Source: Pirellulales bacterium
GTDB taxonomy: Bacteria > Planctomycetota > Planctomycetia > Pirellulales > JAICIG01
Assembly: GCA_025924495.1 (NCBI GenBank)
Contig: JAICIG010000059.1
Span: forward strand, 1-24,184
DNA: 24,184 nucleotides
Direction: 5' to 3'
Part shown: positions 1 through 7,939 of the stretch, piece by piece
Layout: every line of letters begins with the position of its first letter
How positions within the stretch are numbered: position 1 is the first letter of the stretch
The notes under the pieces: model-generated
The model's database searches: none
What the model saw: only the letters and a program-made list of their open reading frames with translations
Told to the model about the DNA's origin: nothing
Position numbers and translations under genes: made by a program

Positions 1-536
1 ACCTGAGTGCTGTTGAGGCGAAGCACTTGCAGACTCGTTAGCCCTTGCAGGCGAGCAAGCCCGGCGTCCGTGACTTGCGTGTCGATGAGAGAGAGTCCTT
101 CCAGACCCGACAGCCCTTGCACGTGGACGAGCCCAGCGTCCGTAACCTTAGTGCCGCTGAGGTTAAGATTCTTCAGGCCCGTCAGCGCTTTCAAGTGGAC
201 GAGTCCATCGTCCGTCACCTGCGTGTTGTGGAGATTAACGAATTCAATCCCATCAAAGTAATCCGGCGGCAGCCAACGCCGCAGGTAGGCGACTGGGAAG
301 GTCTCCCTCAGCGCAGGTTTCACTGAGGGCGCCCGGCGAACTATTAGCGGATCATCCATATAGATTACGTTTCCACCGAGACTTTCGATCGCCGCCACGG
401 CTCGCCGCTGCCGCTCGGCGGGAATGCACCACAGGCTTAAACCCACAGACGACGCGGTCACGACCATGAACGCCGTGCGCAATGAGAACTGCAGCCATTG
501 CCATTTTGTCTTGAGCTTAGAGACAGGGTTGGCCAT
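1..536 (-). CDS. Leucine-rich-repeat membrane protein, 3' part outside window
   Basis: An open frame starts at an ATG at 536 and is still open at base 1, giving the first 178 residues of a longer protein. After a basic start (MANPVSKLKTKWQ) there is one hydrophobic segment at about residues 15-40, fitting an uncleaved signal anchor. A short stretch follows with RRAVAAIESLGGNVIY, a linker I associate with planctomycete LRR proteins. From about residue 100 come 24-residue repeats of the form LxxLxLxxTxVTDxGLxxLxxLxx, for example around TKVTDAGLVHVQGL and TQVTDAGLARLQGL. These LRRs usually form protein-binding solenoids; the partner is unknown. The end of the gene and any C-terminal domain lie to the left. 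The repeat pattern is seen directly; the anchor and location are inferred. Confidence 0.85.
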   Translation of the reverse strand, partial: MANPVSKLKTKWQWLQFSLRTAFMVVTASSVGLSLWCIPAERQRRAVAAIESLGGNVIYMDDPLIVRRAPSVKPALRETFPVAYLRRWLPPDYFDGIEFVNLHNTQVTDDGLVHLKALTGLKNLNLSGTKVTDAGLVHVQGLSGLEGLSLIDTQVTDAGLARLQGLTSLQVLRLNSTQ

Positions 537-740
537 ACCGATCAGCATGGCGTAGGGCGGAGCATCAGGCAAGAGCGAGGGGCAATTCGGCTGGCTGTGC
601 CTACTGCCCGTTGGTCTGCTAGGAAAGGCAGCCAGTTTGCTCGATGGAAGAGCCGAGCCGATCAACAGCGACAAGACTGATTACACCGCTGGGATCTTCA
701 TATCCGCAGATCGCGAGGGAACGCACCCGACGGCGAATGC

Positions 741-914
741 TCAATGGGACCTCGGTAGCGATCGATTATCCAACTGACTCAACCGCGCCAACGCCGACAA
801 TGCCCGCGACGCCGCCTCAACACTGCCAAGCTGCTTGACGAGCTTTTTCGCGGCAATCAAGTCTTCAATGGTGACCGGTTTGGAATGAGTCGCTGCATGT
901 GAGGTTCGAGGCAT
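741..914 (-). CDS. Small hypothetical protein, 57 aa
   Basis: A short minus-strand frame begins with ATG at 914 and ends with TGA. The product starts MPRTSHAATHSKPVTIEDL and continues with AAKKLVKQLGSVEAASRALSALARLSQL. That core (VTIEDLIAAKKLVKQLG followed by an Ala/Leu-rich helix) is typical of a compact helical protein and resembles small conserved planctomycete proteins I have seen without an assigned function. The spacing of Val, Leu and Ala fits two amphipathic helices. The Shine-Dalgarno is weak (an AGGCGG-like stretch too close to the start), which lowers confidence. It lies between two same-strand genes but is separated from both by about 170-200 bases. Function unknown. Confidence 0.5.
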   Translation of the reverse strand: MPRTSHAATHSKPVTIEDLIAAKKLVKQLGSVEAASRALSALARLSQLDNRSLPRSH

Positions 915-1084
915 GCCGCCTGCAGATTTCCGCCCTCGGTGGGTTCACCGCATTCCCATAGCCTTCAATGTCGTCGATACTTGCTGAACGCGACGCATCC
1001 ATTAACTATCTATGACTCAATAGCTGACAGCGGTGCGGTTCAGCTTGGTGCTCGCCTCTTTAAAAGGTAGGATGGCAACCGGGC

Positions 1085-2350
1085 CTAGAAAATGTCGTGG
1101 CCGGCGGCGTAGAGAGCCGCATAGACGGCCATAAAGACGGCCGACAAGGCAAGCAGAGCGGAGCGCGTCGCATTTGGCAGTAAGACAAGGACCCGAGCGA
1201 TTACGAGGTAAATGGGGAACACAACCGCAGTGAAACGCCCCATCGACCCCATTCCCATTTCGTAACCGCGGGTCGAGTATGGAATTAGAAGCAGCAACGC
1301 GCCTAGCACAGCTTCTTCCGTCGATAACCACCGCCACCAGGCGCCGCATGCGACAGCCACCGCCGCCGCAAGAAAGTAGAGTGGGTTCGCAAATCGAAGG
1401 CTAAACCAGGGAATGCCGTGCGAATCAGCCGTGGCCCATAACGCATGGGAGTCGGTGTCGTATGCCGCGCGGATCGGCTCCAGCGTCGCCAGCGCCGCCG
1501 CCCTTTCAGGCAACGGCAAAAATGGCCGAGCCGACCAGTGATCCTGTACCTTGAACGAGGCTAGTGGCTCCCCGAAGATACAATATTGAAAGGCAAGAAA
1601 GGCCGCGAGACCCCAGCTGGCGACCGTGAGATACAGTGCAAGGCGACCAAGAAACGATGCGGCAACGAGTGAGCCAAGCGACGAGACGCGTCGATCCCGG
1701 CACACGTGAATTGCAAAAGGTAGCAGGAGCGCTATGCCTACGGGTCTGGCCGCGGTGGCGAGCCCGACGACACTGGCTATGGACCAGAGCGGCCAGCGGC
1801 GCACCATAGCGTACATCGCAAGCACGGTCAGGAGCAGGAAGGTTGATTCAGTATAAGCAAATCGAAAAAAGCAACCCGTCGGAAAGAGGGCTGCAGCCAG
1901 CGACGCATAGTCGGCTAATTCCTTGGTCTCGTCGGGATACCGTGCACGGACATAGAACGCCAACAATAAGAGGGCGGCAAAGAAGGAAAGGTTCGAAACG
2001 ATCAACAGCGCCACCTCGGCGCGCAGCCCGGTCGCCATGATGACTGCACGCCCAATCAAGGGATAGACGGGAAAAAACGCGACGTTTGAGCGAGCGTTAG
2101 GGTCGTATTGATAGCCCTGTACGGCGATCTGCTTATACCACTTGCCATCCATCCAGGTTAAGGCGTCAAGCAGATCCCGCTCGGAACGTTTGCCGGCGGT
2201 CGAACGCAGCAGGTCAAAGCCGAGCGAGAATCCCAGCGCGGCAATGAGACCGGTTAGGTACCAGCATGCGAACGCGTTCAGCCATACGTCGGTCGCGCGC
2301 CTAGAAGCGGCTTGCGGGGCGATGTCAGTAACGGTTGCCGAATCCGCCAC
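1085..2350 (-). CDS. PIG-V/Gpi18-like integral membrane glycosyltransferase
   Basis: A 421-residue polytopic membrane protein. Residues 66-80 read WMDGKWYKQIAVQGY and residues 89-98 read NVAFFPVYPL. These match the WDxxWYxxIAxxGY and AFFPLYP motifs of the PIG-V/Gpi18 (COG5542) family, GT-C enzymes that use lipid-linked mannose in the eukaryotic members. In that family the first-loop Asp (here D68) is expected to be catalytic. About ten hydrophobic segments follow. The start is GTG at 2350, preceded by GAGG eight bases upstream, and the stop is TAG. The donor and acceptor in bacteria are not known, so mannosyltransferase activity is by family only. A methyltransferase lies upstream on the same strand after a 422-base gap, which is too long to claim an operon. 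Confidence 0.8.
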   Translation of the reverse strand: MADSATVTDIAPQAASRRATDVWLNAFACWYLTGLIAALGFSLGFDLLRSTAGKRSERDLLDALTWMDGKWYKQIAVQGYQYDPNARSNVAFFPVYPLIGRAVIMATGLRAEVALLIVSNLSFFAALLLLAFYVRARYPDETKELADYASLAAALFPTGCFFRFAYTESTFLLLTVLAMYAMVRRWPLWSIASVVGLATAARPVGIALLLPFAIHVCRDRRVSSLGSLVAASFLGRLALYLTVASWGLAAFLAFQYCIFGEPLASFKVQDHWSARPFLPLPERAAALATLEPIRAAYDTDSHALWATADSHGIPWFSLRFANPLYFLAAAVAVACGAWWRWLSTEEAVLGALLLLIPYSTRGYEMGMGSMGRFTAVVFPIYLVIARVLVLLPNATRSALLALSAVFMAVYAALYAAGHDIF

Positions 2351-2772
2351 ACGGATGCCTCGGTGCTTCGAAAATGAGAACCAAAGCCTGCGATCCAGAC
2401 AATATAATCCATTGCGTCATTTCGGCAAGCCTGCTGATCCGTTTCGGCGGACGTGTTAGCGTGGCATTCTGGGTCGAATCTCCGGGGGCATGCCAAAGTC
2501 ATAGATCGAGACGCTTACCGGCGAGTTCGTGCTTGGCCTCGCCTCCGAGGCTAATGGAAGCGTCGTCTCTGCGTCGACATTGAAGGCTCGGCCGACATTG
2601 GCAGAGTTGCCATTCGCTTTGGGGAGCATGCAACTCTTTGTTTTACCAAAGCTCCGACGACGCGACGCGTGCTGGCTCCCATACCCGACCGGCACCTCGC
2701 TGATCCAGGCATGCTTGCTCGTCAGCTATGTGAGCATTCGCCCCAAGGGCCATGACGCGTTGCTAGGCGCAT
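2351..2772 (-). other. Intergenic stretch without a supported gene
   Basis: Gap between the glycosyltransferase and methyltransferase genes. Open frames exist on both strands (for example minus 2456-2695 and plus 2529-2801), but none shows a recognisable motif, a good ribosome-binding site or a protein-like composition. The GAGG ribosome-binding site of the glycosyltransferase lies at its left end. Confidence 0.5.
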
Positions 2773-3603
2773 TCAACGTCTGGCGAGGACCACGCGCATG
2801 AACAGGCCAATCGCTCGGTTGGCGGGCGCCAAAACCCGCTCGGCGAAGCCGATGGCAGGCGCCACACATCCTGGAAGCAACGACGGCAGCGTAAACCCTC
2901 CACTGAGTAAGTACATCAGCGGCGAACAGCACTCGATGCTGCTTAGGTCCAACTGCGGAAACAGGCGGTGAAAGCGTTGCCGGTCTCGGCTAAAGACGAT
3001 CCACGGCAAGGCGCCGTTTGCAGTCGAAAGCGGCCCGCCCCTCTGGAGCTGCCACTGTGAAGCACTGGGTAGGAATGGCTCATGGTGAAAGTAGGTATAA
3101 ATGAAGCGGCTAAAAGGCGTGTTGGCCGGTTCAACCATAGCGATCACGCCGCCAGGCCGCAAGCAGCGGCTCGCTTCGCTAAAAAAGGAACCGACGTCCG
3201 GGACATGATGCAATGTGTTCAACATGAAGATTGCGGCCAGACTGTGGTTGGCGAATGGAAGCGATTGAGCTGCCGCAACTACGTCAATGCCCGGGAGCAT
3301 GATAACGTCCGATGTGAAAACTTCCGACACGACGTCCTTCAAAAACCCACCGCCGCACCCAATTTCTAAGCGTGGTCCCTGTGGCGCGCCGCGACTTACG
3401 TCAAGAAAGAACTTGTAGGACTGTTGATAGAACCGCCGCAACAATGGCTTGGCCCTGATTAGGCGCGCGTGTTCAATCGTGGCGGCTGGATCGTCAAGCG
3501 GTAAATCGCTAGCGTTGGATAGCATCCAGCCCTTTGGTCGCCGAACAAGCCTTTTAACTGCTGCAATACGATTGTGATTCAAGTTCGGGTGGAATGAAAC
3601 CAA
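2773..3603 (-). CDS. Class I SAM-dependent methyltransferase
   Basis: A 276-residue protein with a Methyltransf_11-type core. Motif I is LEIGCGGGF at residues 79-87, the SAM-binding glycine loop. IFMLNTLHHV at about 125-134 corresponds to motif IV, and CLRPGGVIAMVEP at 147-159 is the post-motif strand-turn typical of UbiE-like methyltransferases. The N-terminal 70 residues and the C-terminal 100 are specific to this protein; the C-terminal part is rather hydrophobic and may hold the substrate or touch the membrane. The longest frame starts at TTG 3603, with only a poorly spaced AAGG ahead of it. An ATG at 3525 (residue 27), behind AAAGGG, is an alternative start. The substrate is unknown; the nearby membrane glycosyltransferase makes a glycan or lipid acceptor possible, but that is only inference. 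Confidence 0.82.
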   Translation of the reverse strand: MVSFHPNLNHNRIAAVKRLVRRPKGWMLSNASDLPLDDPAATIEHARLIRAKPLLRRFYQQSYKFFLDVSRGAPQGPRLEIGCGGGFLKDVVSEVFTSDVIMLPGIDVVAAAQSLPFANHSLAAIFMLNTLHHVPDVGSFFSEASRCLRPGGVIAMVEPANTPFSRFIYTYFHHEPFLPSASQWQLQRGGPLSTANGALPWIVFSRDRQRFHRLFPQLDLSSIECCSPLMYLLSGGFTLPSLLPGCVAPAIGFAERVLAPANRAIGLFMRVVLARR

Positions 3604-3626
3604 GCCTTAAATGTGATAAAGAGGAT

Positions 3627-4571
3627 TCAAGGGAGCACGCTCTCATTGATGACCAAGCCATCCTGCCGATTCGACATCCGGCGATGGACTTCTGGATCGA
3701 TAGCATAGTTAATCGTTCGCACGGAACCGTCGCAGAAAACAAAATTGCAACTAGTAGGATGAGCGCTCCCGAAAACGTCAGGAGCCTGCTGGCTGCTATC
3801 CATGAGCGGCGGCGAGTTTGGCTTCCCCCAGCGGAAGGTATCGTAGTCGTAACCAGAGTACATGCTCTGATCGTCACCGGGATCAAATCCCGAGTTCACG
3901 TATTTCTCGCCCACCAAATAAGTCAAACTGCTGCCGTCGCGAATCTGGGCGCGCGAAACTTCGCTCCGTAGATACGCGATGCCCGTCGCCCGTGACGTGT
4001 CATGCCATGCGTACGAGAGGCTGTCGCCGTCAGCGAGGGTTGACGGGCCAGGTCCGCCCCCCACGTCGTAGTCGCCCGCATTGACCGCGAAATCAGTCTG
4101 CGCGACCTCGGCCACCAAATTAAAATTGATCGGCGGCGGATTCGGAGCAAGCTCTGATAATGAGAACGACCGCCTTGTAGGGCAGTTTAAGATCGCGACT
4201 GGGATTTGCACCAGCCCGGTCAGGTCCGCCTTTTTTTGGTTGAATTGCTTTCCCTTGCCAAGCCGAGCAAGGTCGCTTTTCTCTAGATATGGCAATAGGG
4301 AATAAACCCAACCGCCCGGTTGCTTTCTGCCCGTGCCTCGATCGGGATCGCCTACCCAGGCAAATCCCCAACCCCCGGAAGGAAATCGGCCATGCGCGGC
4401 CTCGTGATTCAGCGCAGCCAAACCGATTTGGCCCAAATGAGACTGGCAGGTGGTTCTGCGCGCCGATTCGCGAGCTGCCTGCACTGCGGGTAGCAACAAC
4501 GCCATCAGCATACCGATGATGGAGATCACCACCAGGACTTCCATCAACGTCAGAGCTCGACGCTGCAGCAT
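3627..4571 (-). CDS. DUF1559 prepilin-like protein (H-X9-DG family)
   Basis: A 314-residue protein starting MLQRRALTLMEVLVVISIIG. This is a type IV pilin-like leader: cleavage is expected after A6, E11 is the +5 glutamate, and a hydrophobic helix runs into LLPAVQAARESARR. The usual -1 Gly is Ala here, which prepilin peptidases often tolerate. The C-terminus has H271, nine residues, then D281-G282, the H-X9-DG signature of the DUF1559 family that is hugely expanded in planctomycetes. It is presumably displayed at the cell surface or in a pseudopilus; no role is established. The start is supported by AGGAG nine bases upstream (4581-4585). No secretion or pilus assembly genes lie nearby, which is usual for this family. 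Confidence 0.92.
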   Translation of the reverse strand: MLQRRALTLMEVLVVISIIGMLMALLLPAVQAARESARRTTCQSHLGQIGLAALNHEAAHGRFPSGGWGFAWVGDPDRGTGRKQPGGWVYSLLPYLEKSDLARLGKGKQFNQKKADLTGLVQIPVAILNCPTRRSFSLSELAPNPPPINFNLVAEVAQTDFAVNAGDYDVGGGPGPSTLADGDSLSYAWHDTSRATGIAYLRSEVSRAQIRDGSSLTYLVGEKYVNSGFDPGDDQSMYSGYDYDTFRWGKPNSPPLMDSSQQAPDVFGSAHPTSCNFVFCDGSVRTINYAIDPEVHRRMSNRQDGLVINESVLP

Positions 4572-4657
4572 CGTACCGCACTCCTAAGAAGACGATTGCG
4601 AGACGCTAGCATTCTCTAATATAGCTGCCCTGCAATTCGGCGTCTAGACAATCCCCA

Positions 4658-4685
4658 CTACCCCCACGAAGGTTAATCGGGGTAG
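4658..4685. repeat. Short stem-loop, 7-bp arms
   Basis: CTACCCC at 4658-4664 can pair with GGGGTAG at 4679-4685 across a 14-base loop. It sits between the divergent DUF1559 gene and the IS3 remnant. There is no T-run, so it is not a standard terminator; it may be chance. Confidence 0.25.
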
Positions 4686-4713
4686 AGGTTCTCGGGCTCA
4701 GAAGCGCCTAGAG

Positions 4714-5331
4714 GTGAATGTTTTCAGTCCGCACGGTTGGCTCAGAGCGCCAAAGTCGGGTGATCCGTTCCGCACCACGGAGAGTCGGCATGGTTTGGGA
4801 TACAGTCCTAACCTGCTGCTCGAGGCGTCCGATCCCGTCCGACTCAATGAGTTGTGGTTGGGCGACATCACCTACGTGCCGTTGCGTAGCGGAGCGTTCT
4901 GCTACCTGGCGTTGCTGATGGATCGCTTCTCACGAACATCGACCGGCTGGCGCCTGGGCGAAACCATGACGGACGAGCTGACGTTGGCAACGCTCCGCCA
5001 GGCGATCCAACAGCGACAACCGCCGCGTGGCTTGATCCATCATACGGACCGCGGCGGGCAATATGCCAGCGATCGCTACCGGGCCGTGTTGCGCCGCGCG
5101 GAGATTCGGCAAAGCATGAGCCGCGCCGCCAACTCTTACGACAACGCATTCATCGAATCCTGCCTCGGCACTATCAAGACCGAGCTTGAAATGACCGAAT
5201 ACCAGAACTACGCAGTGGCGCGTCGAGAGATCAGCGAGTACCTGCACTACTACGTTCGACAACGCAAGCACTCCGCCCTCGGCTACCTCGCCCCCGCCCA
5301 ATTTGAAGAGCAGAGTCGGACCAAATCTTAG
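4714..5331 (+). pseudogene. IS3-family transposase (OrfB) remnant, N-terminus missing
   Basis: The reading frame encodes the rve integrase core of an IS3-family OrfB transposase. The catalytic triad is intact: D51 (WLGDITYV), D112 (HHTDRGGQY) and E148 (NAFIESCLGTIKTE), with 35 residues between the second Asp and the Glu, the IS3 spacing. The C-terminal HSALGYLAPAQFEEQ is also typical. Similarity begins only around FRTTESRHG (about base 4768). The N-terminal helix-turn-helix part and OrfA are absent, and the GTG at 4714 is just the first start codon in the surviving frame. With no OrfA this copy cannot move by itself. No matching left inverted repeat was found upstream, so I read it as a 5'-truncated insertion sequence. 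Confidence 0.85.
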
Positions 5332-5340
5332 TTGTCCGGC

Positions 5341-5365
5341 TGTCCGTCAAATCGGCACCACTTGA
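5341..5365 (+). repeat. Candidate right end of the IS3 remnant
   Basis: Ten bases after the transposase stop lies a stretch ending GGCACCACTTGA. Its position and its terminal TGA resemble the right inverted repeat of IS3-group elements. No left partner is present in the window, so this is inference from position and pattern only. Confidence 0.3.
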
Positions 5366-5545
5366 GATACGCGAGATGAATCGCAAGTCACGTGAAGGGC
5401 TGAAATGCCATGCTGCAGGTGATCGATCTAGTGACGGGGCCCGGTAAGCGAAGGAAGAAAAATGTGCCGGGAACGAATGGCTCTTGGGCTGGTCCGTACC
5501 GTTATCAACGCGGCCTTTGCCACCGTGGCACGTAGATAGAGAGCG

Positions 5546-6030
5546 ATGGGGTCGTTCTTCAGTCAAAGCGCCAAGTTCCTTGCGCGACTTCGCAGCGGGG
5601 CGATCGATCTGAACTACGCGCGCTATGAGCGGCAAATCGCGGGGATCCATCGGCGGGCGAAACGTCTCAGGGCGCTATCAGATAACGCCTTGCACGATGA
5701 CGCCGCCGCGCTGCGACACCGCGTGTGCCGGGAAACGCCACTGGAAAAGGTGACGCTCGAGGCGTTCGCCATAATCAAAGAGGCGGCATGGCGGGCCGTG
5801 CGGATGGAGTCATACGATGCCTAGGTTCTGGCGGGTCTGGCGATGTACGACGGCAAGCTAGCCGAGATGCAAACCGGCGAAGGGAAGACGCTTGCAGTCG
5901 TCTTTCCGGCGGCGCTGCGCGGCATGCCGGGCGGTGGCGTCCACGTGCTCACATACAACGATTATCCGGCGGCCCGTGACGCCGATTGGATGGCGCCGAT
6001 TTACCAGTTTCTCGGCTTGACCGTCGGGTC
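5546..6030 (+). pseudogene. secA: SecA-like translocase ATPase, truncated, with in-frame amber stop
   Basis: The frame opens at ATG 5546 behind AGAGAG and encodes an N-terminal SecA-like segment of about 92 residues. It stops at TAG 5822-5824, then continues in the same frame as VLAGLAMYDGKLAEMQTGEGKT and GVHVLTYNDYPAARDADWM. MQTGEGKT is the SecA Walker A motif, and NDYxAxRDAxWMxPIYxFLGLTVG is the SecA nucleotide-binding domain 1 signature. In SecA the residue at the stop is commonly Gln (YDVQVLxGLxL), so a single CAG-to-TAG change explains it. SecA similarity ends at about 6030, and the helicase, crosslinking and C-terminal parts (several hundred residues) are absent. It cannot act as a translocase motor. 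It is probably a relic of an accessory SecA-like protein; the housekeeping secA would be elsewhere. Confidence 0.85.
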
Positions 6031-6291
6031 TGCCGGACCTGTGCACGTTAGGCTATACGACGAAAACGCGGCTAGCGGCACAGTGCTAGCGGCCCGGAAT
6101 CTTACGGGCACGGCCAACAATGACTGTCGGAGCCATAAATCCCCGATGACACCTTTAATTTCTCCGGGAGGTTCTATCGATACCACATAAACCGATCCTT
6201 GCGCAATCAACGCCGAAGAAACCGGCATGACCTGCTTACGCGGGATCGCGGCACATTTCAATCAAGTTATCCATAGGCGCGCTGATTAAAA

Positions 6292-7506
6292 ATGAAGGCG
6301 ACCTTTCTCAACGTCATTGCCACGATTACAGCCCTCTTGGTTCCAACCATCATCGTTCGGGCCCAGGACGTCCAATTTCCCAGTCTAACCAACAAGAACA
6401 GCCTCACCGGCCCGAACGATCTCGCCGGCCCGAACGATCTCGCCGACCCGAGCAGTCTCATCAGCCAGACTAGTTTCAAAAGCCCGAACAGTCTGATGTC
6501 TTCTCAACAGGGTCGCAGCCAGGACCGATCGTTCACGTTTGGCAGCGCCTACGGTTCGGCAAACCCAGCCGCGGCGTGCGCACAATCGCCCCTCCAGGCA
6601 AGCGCGGCGCTTTTGTTTTTGCAACCCGGCTCGGGCGGTTTGGAGTATGGGACGCTCGTCAGCCCGCTGCCGGCGGCATCGCCGCATTGGGAGAATCAGA
6701 CGATTAACCCGAACTTCAGTCCCGCCTTTAATTTTGGCCTGCGATATTTCATCCCCACGACCAGCAACGATCTCCGCACGTCGTGGACTCATCTGGCCGC
6801 CACCGACAGCGCATCGTTCGTCGGCGCACCAAACCAATTCGCGGGGCCGCCATATCTGATCGGCCCCGGCGCCAATGCGTACAACATTGGGCGGGGCGAC
6901 GTGACCTTCAGGTACGATGCCGTAAACATTGAAGCTGGACACCAGTGGGGCGCTGGCTCTCCTTTCCAGCTACGCGTTCACGGGGGCGTGCAGTATGCAA
7001 ACATTACCCAGAATCTTACCGGGTCGTTTTCGGACTACGCCGGCACGAACATCCAATCGAACACCACCGCCTCGACATTCTCCGGGGCGGGGCCACGGTT
7101 CGGAGTGAATGCTCAGTTTAACCGGCGTCGTTTCCAGTTCCTTGGCGACATGGCACTGGTCGGCTTGATCGGCACGCAGCGTAGCCGAATGGATTTCTTT
7201 ACTACGTCACCGGCATTGGCCAATAATCTGCAATCGTTCACGTCGCCCAATGCGACGCAAATCATTCCGGGTCTCGATTCTCGCTTGGGCGGTTCCTATT
7301 GTCTTCCGCTCGGCAACGGATGTTTCAAGATCGAGGCCGGATATCAAGCGCTGGCTTACGTGAACGCAATCAATTCCTATTCGTTGACTCAAGTGACGAC
7401 CCCAACCACCGTCAGTAGCGTAGGCGTCTTTTTTGCGACGGCCCAGCATGTACAAAACACCTTCACGGCCCATGGTCCGTATTTGCAGGGCACTTGGTCG
7501 TTTTAG
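6292..7506 (+). CDS. Lpg1974-family pore-forming outer membrane protein
   Basis: A 404-residue secreted protein. Residues 1-24 form a signal peptide (MKATFLNVIATITALLV..., predicted cut after VRA). Next is a low-complexity linker of six-residue repeats (residues about 34-69), then a domain rich in alternating aromatic, Gly and Asn residues ending in the aromatic C-terminus GTWSF, typical of an outer-membrane beta barrel. Segments such as NFGLRYFIPTTSNDLRTSWTHL and the closing HGPYLQGTWSF fit the Legionella major outer membrane protein / Lpg1974 family (PF05150), which is numerous in planctomycetes. It probably forms a pore in the outer membrane. No clear Shine-Dalgarno precedes the ATG. It is the one apparently intact gene in a stretch of broken ones, and its stop (TAG) lies 14 bases before the hisH relic. 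Confidence 0.8.
   Translation: MKATFLNVIATITALLVPTIIVRAQDVQFPSLTNKNSLTGPNDLAGPNDLADPSSLISQTSFKSPNSLMSSQQGRSQDRSFTFGSAYGSANPAAACAQSPLQASAALLFLQPGSGGLEYGTLVSPLPAASPHWENQTINPNFSPAFNFGLRYFIPTTSNDLRTSWTHLAATDSASFVGAPNQFAGPPYLIGPGANAYNIGRGDVTFRYDAVNIEAGHQWGAGSPFQLRVHGGVQYANITQNLTGSFSDYAGTNIQSNTTASTFSGAGPRFGVNAQFNRRRFQFLGDMALVGLIGTQRSRMDFFTTSPALANNLQSFTSPNATQIIPGLDSRLGGSYCLPLGNGCFKIEAGYQALAYVNAINSYSLTQVTTPTTVSSVGVFFATAQHVQNTFTAHGPYLQGTWSF
6391..6498 (+). repeat. Six 18-bp tandem units inside the porin gene
   Basis: Units of 18 bp encode six residues each. The units at 6409-6426 and 6427-6444 are identical (GGCCCGAACGATCTCGCC) and the flanking units are degenerate. The peptide pattern is GPNDLA GPNDLA DPSSLI SQTSFK SPNSLM, with a Leu or Phe at the fifth position. 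The repeats lie between the signal peptide and the barrel and look like a spacer that can change length by slippage. Confidence 0.75.
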
Positions 7507-7519
7507 CTGAAGGCGTCGG

Positions 7520-7621
7520 TCGCAAGCCCGGGCAAATCCCCAAGAACGGTTTGCCCTCGGCAATGACCCGCTTCAGCGGTTCGACCAGCTCTCGCTTGCG
7601 CAATTCCTGCATGGCGTCGCC
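7520..7621 (-). pseudogene. hisH: hisH fragment (imidazole glycerol phosphate synthase glutaminase)
   Basis: A 34-codon minus-strand segment reads GDAMQELRKRELVEPL followed by KRVIAEGKPFLGICPGLR. This matches the region around the nucleophilic cysteine of HisH, normally GVGAFxDAM...GKPFLGICLGLQLLF. The catalytic Cys is present, but the elbow reads GICPGLR rather than GICLGLQ. Similarity breaks off on both sides: upstream of GDAM the reading is RLSLLGRSEG, and downstream it is PTPSAK. It is therefore a detached scrap rather than a gene, and it lies 14 bases past the stop of the convergent porin gene. A working hisH must exist elsewhere if the organism makes histidine. Confidence 0.75.
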
Positions 7622-7939
7622 ACCCTCACTTCTCCCAAGAAGTGAAAGACGCGGCATCTGCCGCCTGCGATCGCAGGGAAGCGAAGGATGCCGGCGGAAA
7701 CGGCCGCCCTGGAGCAAATCGGCTGGACACGTCCAGCGGACGTGGCGCGACGAGCGCTCATTCGTCTTCAAACAACGCCCGCGGCTGCTCCTTGGGTTTT
7801 GGAATGGCTTACGGCGGCTCGTACATCACAACGGAGTCGCAGTCCGCCACAACGCAACCGCCATTCGCGCAGGCGACGCTGGGCAACCAGGGATCGGCTG
7901 TCCATTGGAGGCCTGGCGATTCGCAACAAAACCGCGGTT
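7622..7939. other. Stretch without a supported gene
   Basis: Lies between the hisH scrap and the end of ISL3 similarity. Several overlapping open frames exist on both strands, but none has recognisable motifs. It may be scrambled remains of the same rearrangements. Confidence 0.45.

Noticed and set aside
6031..6261. Minus-strand frame reading SVYVVSIEPPGEIKGVIGD and further protein-like sequence
   Set aside because: It looks faintly protein-like but overlaps the SecA relic, has no convincing start and matches no family I know.
6391..6498. CRISPR-like array
   Set aside because: The 18-bp units are contiguous, in frame inside a gene and have no spacers; no CRISPR repeats were seen anywhere in the window.
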